Shown: positions 43,576 to 54,202 of the stretch, piece after piece
How the letters are laid out: each line of letters begins with the position of its first letter
How positions within the stretch are numbered: position 1 is the first letter of the stretch
From: Symsagittifera roscoffensis
Lineage: Eukaryota > Xenacoelomorpha > Acoela > Convolutidae
Assembly (NCBI RefSeq): GCF_963678635.1
Contig: NC_087063.1
Coordinates: 74,855,617 to 74,919,616 of the forward strand
Direction: 5' to 3'
Length of the DNA: 64,000 nt
Program-made: the position numbers and the translations under genes
Notes under the pieces: generated by a model
The model's database searches: none
What the model saw: the letters and a program-made list of their open reading frames with translations, nothing else
What the model was told of the DNA's origin: nothing

Positions 43576-44189
43576 GCCAGCTGATGCCAGAAAAAAATTT
43601 ATTGATCCGACAGTTGATTCCAGAAAAAATCATCTAAATCATCTAAAAAATTCTATCTAATTCTTTCATTTTAATTGATTATTAAATCCTCATTGATAAC
43701 TTTCGCGGTCTGTGAGGAACTCTTTTTTGTTTTTCTAATTTTAAGTAAGCAATAGAATGGGCATTGTTTATTTCACAAAAATTGTATTCCCCAGCAACAG
43801 TTGCTAAATGCTTACGGTTTTTTTTCCGATGAAGTGCGTTAGAATTAAGTTATGGACACAATATATCAATCAAATCATTTTTTTTCAACAACAAAACATT
43901 TTTTTGAATTGTTTTTGGAATTCGAATCAAGGCCAATGTTTCTAAGCCGTTTGAATATGATACAACACTTGAACCCTGAGATTCCAAGTAATTGGACCTG
44001 GAAGAGTTATTTTTGTCGAGAAAAATTGCTGCAATTCTTAGATTAAAGGTACTTGTACTAAATTACGAGTGTATAATGGTTTGCATTATACGTTCCCTTT
44101 GAACTTTTTCTTCAAGTTTTTTTATTTGCACCATCTCCAGTAACACCTCTGAGCCCCCTCCATCAGAATTTGACACTCTCACCAGAGTC

Positions 44190-44570
44190 CAGGGGCGGAT
44201 TTAGGAAATTGACATTCCCCTTCCCCTCAGGGATTCGACACCCTGCTGAACCTTTGAACTATTTTGAGATATCCATTTTTGGTGACGGACCCTAAAAATT
44301 TTATAAAGGCCTCTTTCGTCGCCAATATGTACTAATTTTGAAAAGGGAGCTATGTACAAACTTTTACATTAGTGAAAAATGTAAAAGCCTAAAAATGCCG
44401 TTTATAGAAAAAGCCTAAAAACGCCTTTTTGGCCAGTTTTTTCAAAGTTTTGCCCGCGGCGCAAAAAAAAACAAATTTATTTTAAGTGCTTTGGGAGAGC
44501 TTGGAAAGTCAATATGGTCGCAAAACCTTCGAACATGGTCGCAAATCTTTGGTCGCAAATCCTTTGAAAA
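44190..44570 (+). repeat. hAT-like MITE copy 3
   Basis: Starts CAGGGGCGGATTTAGGA and includes CCCCTCAGGGATTCGACACC, GAACTATTTTGAGATATCC, TGGTGACGGACCC and CGCCAATATGTACTAATTTT. The right end is degraded. Confidence 0.72.
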
Positions 44571-44945
44571 TTTTGCAAATCCGTCGAACAACTTTTTGGT
44601 GACTTTTTCCACTGGTACTTACGGTATATTTTAACTTGAGGGAGGAAAGAATCAAGAAATGGTAACCAAAAATCATGTTTTCGGTCAAAACTTTTCATGT
44701 ACTCAAAAACAGAATTTTAGTTTCAAATTAAAAAATAATCTACCTCGGGCTGTGCAGTCTTGGAGAGCTTCAAGAGAGCTCGGAAACTGTATTGAGTCGA
44801 CAAAAGTTTGGCTTACAAAATGTTGACAAGAGCTTTGTTTTAAAATTTCTGATTTAGAAATTTGATAGAGGTTCGAGAGCAGCTCGATTGAATACATCTC
44901 GTTACTTTAAAGTAAATAAACTGTAAAACAAAAGCATTTCAAGCT

Positions 44946-45160
44946 TGATAAAATGTTACTTTGTTGTAGCTAATTCTAAATTAAAACTATTAAAAAGAAT
45001 ATGGAATTAAGATGAATTAGTCTGTAAGTTAAAACATTAAAACAATGAGAGATCATTTTCTCCGCCGGAGAGAATGGCCACTGAAGGTCATATCAGAGTG
45101 ACCAGTTAATTAAACTAATATGTTTTGCAGTAATTGCAAAACATGATGTAAATCACAACA
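44946..45160 (-). repeat. 3' LTR of the 45-51.7 kb Ty3 element
   Basis: 215 bp; in element sense it starts TGTTGTGA and ends TTTTATCA. It differs from the other LTR at four positions (about 1.9%). Confidence 0.93.
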
Positions 45161-45167
45161 TTCCCCT
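45161..45167 (-). promoter_or_regulatory. Short polypurine tract before the 3' LTR
   Basis: In element sense, AGGGGAA immediately precedes TGTTGTGA of the 3' LTR, the expected place for plus-strand priming. Confidence 0.45.
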
Positions 45168-45635
45168 AAGCAGGAAAAAAATTTTAAATTACGAATAAAA
45201 TAAAGCACAATGACTAACTAAGTCTGACTCCTTTCTCCCCCTTTAAGGACGAGGAAAAGAAAAAAATTAAGCGCCGTAAATAAGGAACTGACACTAACTG
45301 AAGCGCCTCTATGGGATTAAATTCAACAACTATAACTGTGAGAAATGATTATCCGGATTCCGACGGATAAGGGCTGGGTTAAGAAGTTAGAATGCGAAGA
45401 AGTTGTCGCCAAGTTTTATGGGTGGATCATTGATTTGCGATACACAAACTATAGGGAAGTCGGCTTAGAGAAATTATAAGAGCACCAGATGATGTTTTCC
45501 TTTACTGAAGGATTTTTGATAGAGTACTCAAGTTTACTGAAGAACATTTTGACACCTGAAGATTAGCACCGGTTTATAGGGTAATATGTGCTCCTTGATA
45601 TGCCAATATAACAAAATTAGGGTAAAGCAAAATGT

Positions 45636-47879
45636 TTACGAAGTTTTATAATCATTTAGAAAGTTTTCAAGTTCGTTATTAAAAAATTCGCTGTCTAGAT
45701 CAGAATGATCTCCAAAATTTTCTAATTCCATCCTCAGCGATTCGTCAGTTGATGAGGTTGACATTTGGTCTGAAGATGTTGGACTTGAGTCTAGGACAAT
45801 TAACTCCGCCGGAGTCGTCTTGTTGTTGGTCTCGTGTGATTCCTCAATTTCAATCACGATAGGATCGGCCGCCGAACCGGAGGCTTCTTGAACGTTCTCT
45901 ACGGCATCAATAAAATAACGTTTGCCATAAAATTTTGGTGGGCCGACATTTCTACTAGAACGGCGGATGGTAGGAGGAATTTTACCGGATATGATAGTAG
46001 GATTGGGAGGTACAGTGCACTCGTCAGTTGAGTCGCTTATCTCGTACACCGGGAAATCTGTAACTGAGTTGTTATCCGTTGGATTACACTCGTCTTGCAG
46101 GTCCTGTTGTTCGATGGTGTCTTTGTCCCCTCCCTGGTTCACGGTTCTCTGTTCCGCAGTACTAGGTGTTCGGCAAGCGGGTATTATGCTTATTGGGCAC
46201 TCGTAAGATTGGTCCATAGGTTGTTCTCTGTTAGGGTCAATGTCGTTTTCTAAAATCTCAGATTTTATTTCAGGATTTGTTACAGCGGAATTAGAATTAT
46301 TTTCGATTGAGAGGTGAGGTATACTTGAGTCTGAAATACAGCGTTCTCTGGCTACGTCTCTACAAGGGAAACCGCCCGCTATCCATTCCCATTCGCTACT
46401 ATCCAAAATATCCGAAGGAATTAGCATAGATTCATCAGAAGCAAGGTAACCTGGAGGAGCTGAAGACTTCTTTGAGTGGCGTGTTTGTCTTCTTGTAGAT
46501 TTGTGTGATGACCCTGATATGCGTGTCCTAGTTAAATTGTCGGATAGGGTCGAATCCAACTGTCTGGTAACTTTTTTGGTTGGCTTTTTTGATCTTGGTT
46601 TGCGTGTTGGGCCTTCCTGTTTCTGACCTACTTCAACATTAGCATTAGGAAAATACGGGAATGAAATGTTTCCTTTAAAAGGTCTGATTTTATTTGAGGT
46701 AGAAATCGGAATCGCAATGCCGGATTTTTGTATTATTTTTCCGTCGGATAACTCTACTGTCGAAGTGGATGAATTTATAATTCTTTTATTTAGTTCCTTA
46801 TAGAAACAGTCTCGGTTTATGTTACCGTTAGATTTCCGAAGGATTTTACCTTTGAATGGATTTTTGATTGGTAGTCTATTGGAGGTGATTTTCGAGGATG
46901 AAGCATAGTCTGTGTTGTAGCCTTTTTCAGTCGAGTTTTGGTTCTTCTTGGCTATCAAATCGTCCTTGTAGCCGTCCTCTAGTCTATCATCCGCGTTCCA
47001 ATCCTTAGCTCGTTCCTTAGACAGTATTGATTTCCCTTTGTCTAAATTTCCAAAGGAGGGTTTACCAGAAGCTAATTGTTTCCAAATAGTATTTGGTTTT
47101 CTGTTATAGTGAATCTCGAAGGGTGAACATTTAATTTTTGATTGATAGGTAGAGCGTAAATTCCAGATGATTTTTGAAACGGCATTTTGCAGTGTACATT
47201 TATGATGTTCTTTTGAAATAGCCAGTAGTTTGACTTTCACAGTGTGTACTAATTTTTCGACTAATCCGTTGGAACGATGGTCGCCTACTGTACAAAAGAT
47301 TAATTTGATGTTGTTGGAATCGCAGAATAATTTAAAGTCTTGGCTTGTAAAGCAAGTAGCATAATCTACCCTTATAGAATAAGGTATTCCGTGTAAGAAT
47401 ATGTAGTCTTGTAAAAACTCTATAACTGTTTTTGAAGAAGTAGACGATGTAATTTTTGCCGATGGAAATTTAGAAAATCTGTCAATGCAAAGTAAAATGT
47501 ATTTATTTGCCCCCCAATAAGAATCCAAAGGACCAGCGAAATCTAAATTAAGTTCTTCGTTTGGTTCCGATAATGGAGGAAGTTCACTAATTTGTGAATT
47601 AGGGATAACATTTTTCAAATTCTTACCCGCCGATGTACACTCTGAGCAATTTATTCCGTGAAAGTAAATTTGTCTATTAATATGGGGCCACCAGATATAT
47701 TGGGCCAAATATTTCATTCCGAATTGACCTGGATGTGTTTCGTGAAGGGTCTTCATCATCGCGTTTCGTAAAGTAAATGGAATAACGAGTTTGCCGTCCA
47801 TGTAGAGTAATCCGTCGGATTCGTGTAGGTCGCGGGTGAAATGTTTGAAATAAGGAGAATCTGCATTAATCTTCTCCAC
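45636..47879 (-). CDS. Integrase with long acidic C-terminal tail, second Ty3 element
   Basis: 747 open codons. The zinc-binding module has His 46/49 and Cys 78/81 (HETHPGQFG...INCSEC). The catalytic acids are D113 (NLDFAGPLD), D172 (RVDYATCF) and E208 (SNGLVEKL), with 35 residues between the last two. After about residue 260 the chain is low-complexity, with basic patches (RKPRSKKPTKKVTRQ) and then a ~300-residue Ser/Thr/Glu/Asp-rich tail. RRSSRNVGPPKFYGKRYF is a recognisable late-integrase motif. The tail holds two hydrophobic-acidic motifs, PIVIEIEES and ELIVLDSS, resembling SUMO-interacting motifs. The true frame extends upstream through the TAA at 47,895-47,897. Confidence 0.9.
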   Translation of the reverse strand: MEKINADSPYFKHFTRDLHESDGLLYMDGKLVIPFTLRNAMMKTLHETHPGQFGMKYLAQYIWWPHINRQIYFHGINCSECTSAGKNLKNVIPNSQISELPPLSEPNEELNLDFAGPLDSYWGANKYILLCIDRFSKFPSAKITSSTSSKTVIEFLQDYIFLHGIPYSIRVDYATCFTSQDFKLFCDSNNIKLIFCTVGDHRSNGLVEKLVHTVKVKLLAISKEHHKCTLQNAVSKIIWNLRSTYQSKIKCSPFEIHYNRKPNTIWKQLASGKPSFGNLDKGKSILSKERAKDWNADDRLEDGYKDDLIAKKNQNSTEKGYNTDYASSSKITSNRLPIKNPFKGKILRKSNGNINRDCFYKELNKRIINSSTSTVELSDGKIIQKSGIAIPISTSNKIRPFKGNISFPYFPNANVEVGQKQEGPTRKPRSKKPTKKVTRQLDSTLSDNLTRTRISGSSHKSTRRQTRHSKKSSAPPGYLASDESMLIPSDILDSSEWEWIAGGFPCRDVARERCISDSSIPHLSIENNSNSAVTNPEIKSEILENDIDPNREQPMDQSYECPISIIPACRTPSTAEQRTVNQGGDKDTIEQQDLQDECNPTDNNSVTDFPVYEISDSTDECTVPPNPTIISGKIPPTIRRSSRNVGPPKFYGKRYFIDAVENVQEASGSAADPIVIEIEESHETNNKTTPAELIVLDSSPTSSDQMSTSSTDESLRMELENFGDHSDLDSEFFNNELENFLNDYKTS

Positions 47880-48167
47880 CTTATTTTGAAGTGCTTAAAC
47901 AATTGGACTTAACATGGGATCGTCTTCAGTCAAGAGAGCTACTAATTTGGCGTTAATTAAAATATTTAAATCCAAGGGTCGATCCGGCAACTTCAAATTT
48001 TCACGGTATTTTTTAACGAGATTAGCATGATCTGGTAAGAGCTAGAAATCTAAATCTACAGAAATGCCGGAAGTGGTGGGATTAATTATAATATTCTTAT
48101 GATTCATATTAACAGTATCTACAATTTTTTTTATCTACAGGTGAATTAATAAAACTATGATTAAAGA

Positions 48168-49156
48168 TTAAAAAATAAAAAATGCGGAGTTAGAAATGGA
48201 AATAATTAATGTATTTGTATTAGAATAATCCGTTGAAATGCAATTTGAGGTACAAAATTCTGTTCTTTTGTGATTAATTGAACAAATTGGAAAAGACGAG
48301 TTAATAAGCTTTAGTACTGCTGCTATTAGGTAATTACGTAATAAAGCGTAATCGGAATTTTCCAGATTAGAACCAATGGCTGAGCAGGTAGTTCTTATCT
48401 TCTCCGACGGATTTAATGATTTATTAATCTTGTTAATATTTGCTACTACGAATTCTTCGTCGTAATGTGATATTGGAAGGGTTTTTCCGGATGGAATTCT
48501 AGAAATAAGGTCAGTGAAACCCATGTCTTTTCCTGCCATATGTTTGAATGTGAAATTAAAAGGAAATAATCTGTCTACCCATCTTGTTAGTCTACTGTGG
48601 TATGTTTTGTTTACGTGGTTTGGTGATAGGGCAGATAATAAAGCTTTGTGATTGGTAATTACTTCGAAATCTGATCCGTAAAGGTAGTTCTTATAATGTT
48701 CGACAGCCCATACAACCCCTAGTAGTTCGAGCTCGTTCGTAGAATATTTAGACTCGTGTGGGTTTAAAAAGCGTGAAGCAAATGAGATTGTTTTCCAATC
48801 GTTCCCGTGGAGTTGTTCGAGCGAAGCTCCGAGTCCATTATGTGACGCGTCAGTTTTTCCTCTAGTTTTGTGTTTTACGTCGAAATGGGTATTCTCCGTT
48901 AGGTTTACGATTTCTTCTTTAATTTTTTCAAAAGCTTTGGTATGGTCGTCATTCCATTGGAATATTGATTTTACGTTAGGAGCGGTCGGAGTGGGCTTCC
49001 TAAGGATGCTAAATTTGGGACGAATTTAGTGTATTGATTTGTAGAACCAAAAAATGATCGTAGTTCTTTCAAATTCTTCGGAATAGGTAAATCTTTTATG
49101 GCTTTCGATTTGTCGAATAACGGGGTAATTCCTGATTTAGAGATTTTGAATCCCAA
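48168..49156 (-). pseudogene. RT thumb, RNase H and linker of the second Ty3 element, broken
   Basis: After the TAG the same frame continues (LGFKISKSGITPLFDKSKA, FFGSTNQYTKFVPNLASLG) to a TAA with frame change near 48,975. RNase H reads in the next frame (KTDASHNGLGASLEQLHGN, NELELLGVVWAVEHYKNYLY, HKALLSALSPN), leading to HMAGKDMGFTDLISR. The frame ends at 48,168. Between 48,167 and 47,880 there are more breaks, including TAG at 48,042-48,044 and TAA at 47,895-47,897, both explicable as Gln codons mutated by C to T. Confidence 0.85.
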
Positions 49157-51478
49157 CTATTCTATTTCTTTTTGAAAGAATTTACATTTTGACCATTTTA
49201 CAGCGAAGTTATATTCGTCGAGCGTAGATAAAATTTTTAACACAATATTCTTGTGGTCTAAGAATGTTCCTTTGGAAGAGATTAAAATGTCGTCTAAGTA
49301 ACAGTTAGTAAATGGGATTGAACCTAATGTAGAGTCCATTACTCTTTGAAATTCGTTAGGCATATCCCCTAGGCCGTAAAAACCAGTTAAGAATCGGTAG
49401 GTACCCGTAATATCACCGCCCACGATACTGAAGTTACATTGGTTGCTAGTAAATTTATCCAGTGCTAATTGACTGTACGCATTTTTTAAGTCTAAGTTAG
49501 TAAACCACACTTCTCCAACGGAATCATTAGTAATTTGTGCCGCGACATTGTCTACCAATTCGTGAATGTTTGGTATTTGATATTTGTTCTTGTAAATCTG
49601 TTTGTTTATGAACTTGGAATCTAAGGCTAACTTGAGGGATTTGTCTTTTTTACAAGTAATGACTATTGGGCTAATAAATCTGTCTTCATCGCAATTTTCT
49701 AATTTTTTAATATGTCCCTCTGCTTTTATTCTATTGAGTTCTGTCTTTACAGCGTCCAGTAAGTGAAGGGGGACTCGTCTTCCCTTTAGTTGTATTGGTT
49801 TTAAGGGTTCGTGAAAATGGGTGATTTTCATCTGATTTTTAATTTTTCCGATCCGAAGGAATAAATTTTTGAATGATTTTGATATATTTAGAATTTCCCT
49901 ATCTTGGTTTGTTTGAGAGATGGAATTTATTGACTTACACTGTTTGTTAGTCTGGAAATGTGGGAAGTGTTTCTGAGAGACTTCTATCCCCACTTTTGGA
50001 AGGTTGTCGTTTCCTAAGATATTTCTCTCGTGTCCTTCGGTTAGGAAGAATTGACAGTCATTTTCTGACCAAACATTTGAAAATATCGGGAGCTTCACCT
50101 TTCCAGTGATGTTTATGGCATTATCTGTGAATCCACAGTAGAGGTCTCTAGTTGTCTTATCCACCGGATAAATTTTCAAGTAAGGGTCGCGTAACTTTAA
50201 TTCGTGTAGTAAGTTTTTCTTGAGGAAGCTCATCGGGCTAGCTGAATCCACTTGAATGTTTAAAATTACTTGGTTTTCTTTTCCGAGTCCAATGTTCAGT
50301 AATTTCTTCAATTCTTTTCCATCGTTATCAAAAATCGTAGTCACATTTAGTACAGAGTAATCGTCGTTTTCGCTTTGTCCAGATTCCGACCATGCGTTTA
50401 TGACGCCACAACATTCTCTATCCGTGTGGTCAGTATATACATCCGGAATATCCGACGGATTAAAATCTGTTTTATCTACAATTTGAGTATTTACAATGTT
50501 TACATTTTTACGACGAGATCTACAAAATCTGGTGAAATGCCCTTTGAATTTACAAGTAGTACAAGTCGTGTCCTTTGCTGGGCAAACTGCTAAGTGTCCT
50601 TTTGAAAATGATCCGCCACACTTCATACAGTTGTTACTTCTTTCGATGTTAAGGGTTGGTTCTCTTTTGACGTTAAAATGGTTGTTTGGTTTGTGTACGG
50701 ATGATCTGTTGGATTTAAAATTGTTAGTTAACTTCAAGTGATTTAGAATTCCTTTTTCGTCTATGAGTGCTACATTTAGTGCTTCGCGTGGAGGGAGGGT
50801 TTCTGTTAACAATTTCCTTTGGATGTCGTAGTTTTTCATATTATTTATGAAAATATCTCTTATCCACTCTTCTTCTCCTGCGGTTATGTCGCACTTTTTT
50901 GCCATTTCAGCTAAAGCATCCCAAAATTGTTCGAGGGATTCTCTGTCGCGTTGTTTTCTATTTAACAGTTTATGTCGTTCAAATGTGACATTTGTCTTTC
51001 TTACGAAAGCGATCGCTAGGAACTCCCAGAATTCTTTAAAAGAAATTTGTAAAACTTTCACCTTGGTGAATTTTTGTCCGAAGATCCTTTTTCCTTCGTT
51101 TCCCAGTGCTAGATATAAGACTGAACGTAATTTTTTGCCCGCTTCTTCTATTCGCATTCCGTTAAATTTCTTGGTTTCAGTTTTTATCGAAGCTGTTTCT
51201 TCTTCGTCGTAACGTCTTTGTTCTTGAGTATTTCTCTCCATTCTCGAGCGTCTTTGAGCATTTGTTTCACCGTCCGTCGATTTTTCCAAATTTGGAGGTA
51301 GTGGGTGTTGTCTCTCCAACGGATTGAGTAGGTTTTCTATGTCTATGTTTTCCTTAGCAATTATAGCTAATTGAAACAGATCACTCCAGTCTTCCCATGG
51401 AATGGGGGGGTCTACCGTATGGTTTTGCCAAAAAAGAGGTATTCCTCTCACGTTAGATTCATTAGTTGACTGCGCCAT
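49157..51478 (-). CDS. Gag-protease-RT polyprotein of the second Ty3 element
   Basis: The frame has 773 codons from an ATG straddling the LTR/PBS junction. Residues 1-280 are capsid-like with charged helices. Two zinc knuckles follow (CMKCGGSFSKGHLAVC and CTTCKFKGHFTRFC, about 285-320). The protease motif is VDSASPMSF (about residue 422), with Ala in place of the usual Gly of DSG. RT motifs are LALDSKFINKQ, TNLDLKNAYSQLALDK, GLGDMPNEFQRVMD and the catalytic CYLDDILIS. The frame stops at TAG 49,157-49,159, in the conserved place where a Trp precedes LGFKIS; a TGG-to-TAG change explains it. Confidence 0.9.
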   Translation of the reverse strand: MAQSTNESNVRGIPLFWQNHTVDPPIPWEDWSDLFQLAIIAKENIDIENLLNPLERQHPLPPNLEKSTDGETNAQRRSRMERNTQEQRRYDEEETASIKTETKKFNGMRIEEAGKKLRSVLYLALGNEGKRIFGQKFTKVKVLQISFKEFWEFLAIAFVRKTNVTFERHKLLNRKQRDRESLEQFWDALAEMAKKCDITAGEEEWIRDIFINNMKNYDIQRKLLTETLPPREALNVALIDEKGILNHLKLTNNFKSNRSSVHKPNNHFNVKREPTLNIERSNNCMKCGGSFSKGHLAVCPAKDTTCTTCKFKGHFTRFCRSRRKNVNIVNTQIVDKTDFNPSDIPDVYTDHTDRECCGVINAWSESGQSENDDYSVLNVTTIFDNDGKELKKLLNIGLGKENQVILNIQVDSASPMSFLKKNLLHELKLRDPYLKIYPVDKTTRDLYCGFTDNAINITGKVKLPIFSNVWSENDCQFFLTEGHERNILGNDNLPKVGIEVSQKHFPHFQTNKQCKSINSISQTNQDREILNISKSFKNLFLRIGKIKNQMKITHFHEPLKPIQLKGRRVPLHLLDAVKTELNRIKAEGHIKKLENCDEDRFISPIVITCKKDKSLKLALDSKFINKQIYKNKYQIPNIHELVDNVAAQITNDSVGEVWFTNLDLKNAYSQLALDKFTSNQCNFSIVGGDITGTYRFLTGFYGLGDMPNEFQRVMDSTLGSIPFTNCYLDDILISSKGTFLDHKNIVLKILSTLDEYNFAVKWSKCKFFQKEIE
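51465..51477 (-). promoter_or_regulatory. Putative primer-binding site overlapping the gag start
   Basis: Directly after the 5' LTR the sense sequence is TGGCGCAGTCAAC, beginning with the TGG that pairs with a tRNA CCA end. The ATG of gag is formed by the final LTR base plus TG of this site, so PBS and first codons coincide. The tRNA species is unknown. Confidence 0.55.
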
Positions 51479-51692
51479 GATAAAATGTTACTTTGTTGTA
51501 GCTAATTCTAAATTAAAACTATTAAAAAGAATATGGAATTAAGATGAATTAGTCGGTAAGTTAAAACATTAAAACAATGAGAGATCATTATCTCCGCCGG
51601 AGAGAATGGCCAATGAAGGTCATATCAGAGTGACCAGTTAATTAAACTAATATGTTTTGCAGTAATTGCAAAACATGAGGTAAATCACAACA
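51478..51692 (-). repeat. 5' LTR of the 45-51.7 kb Ty3 element
   Basis: 215 bp, TG...CA ends, four differences from the left copy. Contains a palindromic TCTCCGCCGGAGA in the middle. Its last base is the A of the gag ATG. Confidence 0.93.
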
Positions 51693-51742
51693 AAGCATAA
51701 GTCTCGTTACTTGAAAGGGAATAAATCGTGAATCAAACTGAA

Positions 51743-52590
51743 AAAGACTGCTCGTATCAGGGCACCGCTTTGAATGTTCCGACTGCCTTTTTAACGTTTA
51801 TTGAGTAAATTTCAGCTTGATAAAATCACCAGATTTTCAACAAAAGTTTTTGGGTTTTTTCAAAATCATGACCCCTTCTTGCCTTGTAAAAACACAATCC
51901 TACATTTTGCATTTTGAAAAAAATTGAACAGACCAATAAAAAACAGTTCTTATCTAGGCGCATCAAAAATGAATGTTCCGACTGCCAATTAACTGGTCTC
52001 GTATAAATGTTGGTTGATTAAATATTGAAAAAATATGCATTTTCCGCTGACAATATCAAATTTCAAGTATTAAAACTTCAGTCGTCTATGAAAATAATCA
52101 GACTATTTAGCTTGCCTCATTTCATTCTTTATCGATTTTATGGAAGCGAATAATTCGCCATGCGTAAGTAATGCGCGATACCCAGCATCAAAATTTAGCT
52201 TTCAACTCGTTTCACAGCGCTCGTGAAATCAGATTAGCAAAAAGGTGAGTTATCAACTAATGTGATCACAAAGATCCAGAAATGGCTCCACCGAAAGGAA
52301 AATTTTTTGAAAGTTGGTCTGAATAAAAAAACTACTCCGAGCAAATATTTTCCCTACTTTCTTTGAAACAATTAGCATGTCTGAATTCAATTTGAAACAA
52401 ATTCGAGAACAAATTAAACCTCTGCTTACCAGCTAGTTGCATGAAATGTATCGTGCGTTATTTATCCCAATTTGACAATCTTAAAACCCCCATAACTTTA
52501 CAAAAACCCACAATAGGAGAATTTTTTTTTAAGTTTCGAGCGTCAAAAAACGTTAGTTAAAAATTGCATAATTTCATAGTCTTGACAAAA
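51743..52590. repeat. Diverged fold-back family A element
   Basis: Begins AAGACTGCTCGTATCAGGGC and AATGTTCCGACTGCCTTTTT, with a second AATGTTCCGACTGCC at about 51,972. The inner part (52,150-52,530) has AATAATTCGCCATGCGTAAG, ACTACTCCGAGCA and CCCCCATAACTTTACAAAAA, matching family A arms in diverged form. Confidence 0.6.
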
Positions 52591-54202
52591 TGCTTGTCAC
52601 ACATTTCACACAGCGAAAAATTGCCAGTTTTATAGTTATCATATAATTATGTGGGCGAGTGAATGTTACTCTGAATGAACTTTCGCAATTATTTGACTTT
52701 GATGGGTCAACCCGAGTATGTTGCAATTTTGTGCGGCCAGCAATTTTCTGCTAGACTGCACAACCAAAAATTTTCAACGCAACTATGCAGGCGATTTGAT
52801 CAAATGTCCGCAAAAATTTCTAAGGTTTTTTTTATAAATTTTTTTCCAGTTTTAGTTTCAAGGTAAGTGACAAGTGTTTGTGCGATTTGCATTACTAACT
52901 GAGTGTCATGACTATTTGATAATTTTTGAGTTTTTGGATGACTAAATGTTGGATTTGATGACTGAAAAGGTGAATAATCAAATTACCCAAAAAGTAAACC
53001 CAAAAAATTTTAATTTCTATTTTTTTTGTAATGAAACATCGAAGACTTTGGTTCCAAAATCTGATATCAATGATTTTACCTGTGTAGGCCCGAAAACGGA
53101 TCCGGATCTGTTCTCCATCTTGAAAGCAATCAGCGCTTTTCCAACTGCTTTCATTATAAAAAATAAATAAGGAAAACAAGAAAGAAAAAAGTGACCGCTG
53201 GGAACGGGAGAGAAGGGAATGGAATTGTTCCAATAAAAACAGATCAAACAAACTGCGTCAATCAAACCAACACATAAAACTAACCAGCTTCTTTGGTAAT
53301 CTGAAACTAATTGCTTTTCAAATACTGGTTGATTCGATTTTCATTTTTTGCTCGAATATGATCAAAATTGACTATCAAAATTAATGCTTGGAGTTATAAA
53401 TAATTTCTAAGATTCCAGCCTCGCATAAAATTTGTCTTTCAATTCACAGTTTTGTTAAGAATAAATGAACATAAAACGAGTTTGGGGCTTCAATTGTCAA
53501 AAAAATTGAATTAATTACTTTTGAAATAGTATTTGCCCGCTTTTGTCGCAGTGTATTTCTACAAGGTATAAGCTTTTAGTTTTTGTCTTAATTTAGATTT
53601 TTGTCAATGCAAGGAATCATAATATGATCAATGGGTGTTTTAACCCCGCGGATTTTGAGCCATGGGGGACTTCAGTTTCAAAAAAAAACAAGAAGCAATT
53701 ACTGGCCATTGGAATTCCACCAGGCATTTTCTGTACGGCTTTATTGTGCACCAAAAACAAAGCGGAACAAATAAAATCACCACTATTGCGGAACCAGAAA
53801 TCACAACTGATTCTTGCTGATCTGAATAAGTAGTTAATCAGTTAAGGTAAGAGAAGGAAATTGAGATCTATTCTGACAGGTAAGGGATGGTGGAAAATCA
53901 GGCCGCCCACAAATTATCTCTCAAAAGTGTACCAATCATATCAAAATTTTCTATCAATCTTTTGCGATGTTTCAGGAAACGGAAAAAATGGGCGTGGTAT
54001 CTTCGAAATTAATGAAATAAGTACGGCTATGGCCAAATTAATTAGCTTCACATGTTTTAGCACGTAATTCATAATTTATTTTTTAGCACGTAATTTATAA
54101 TTTTTGGTGTTTGAATTTCAAAAAAGGTAAAAAAAAAAAGGATTATTTATGACAGCTACATTTTTTCTCCAGACATATCTGATAGATTTTTAATTCAAAG
54201 AG
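52591..54202. other. No recognised gene
   Basis: Short open stretches at 52,946-53,170 (+), 53,017-53,265 (-) and 53,624-53,833 (+) show no motif I recognise. AT-rich, with T and A runs. Confidence 0.4.

Larger units (their letters stand above)
44946..51692 (-). mobile_element. Full-length but broken Ty3/gypsy LTR retrotransposon
   Basis: 6.75 kb between two direct 215-bp LTRs, transcribed right to left. Order is LTR, PBS, gag with zinc knuckles, protease, RT, RNase H, integrase with a long C-terminal tail, short polypurine tract, LTR; no env. Nonsense codons at 49,157-49,159, 48,042-48,044 and 47,895-47,897 and frameshifts near 48,975 and 48,150 inactivate it. The flanking 5-mers AAGCT (left) and AAGCA (right) may be a mutated target duplication. 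A TCTCGTTACTT-AAAG motif also flanks both sides (44,898 and 51,702). Confidence 0.93.

Noticed and set aside
50375..51212. Plus-strand ORFs opposite the second Ty3 gag
   Set aside because: Shadow frames of the minus-strand gag-pol.
53017..53265. Minus-strand 82-codon ORF (contains ENRSGSVFGPTQ)
   Set aside because: No splice signals, no recognised motif and overlapping open frames on the other strand; not supported as a gene.
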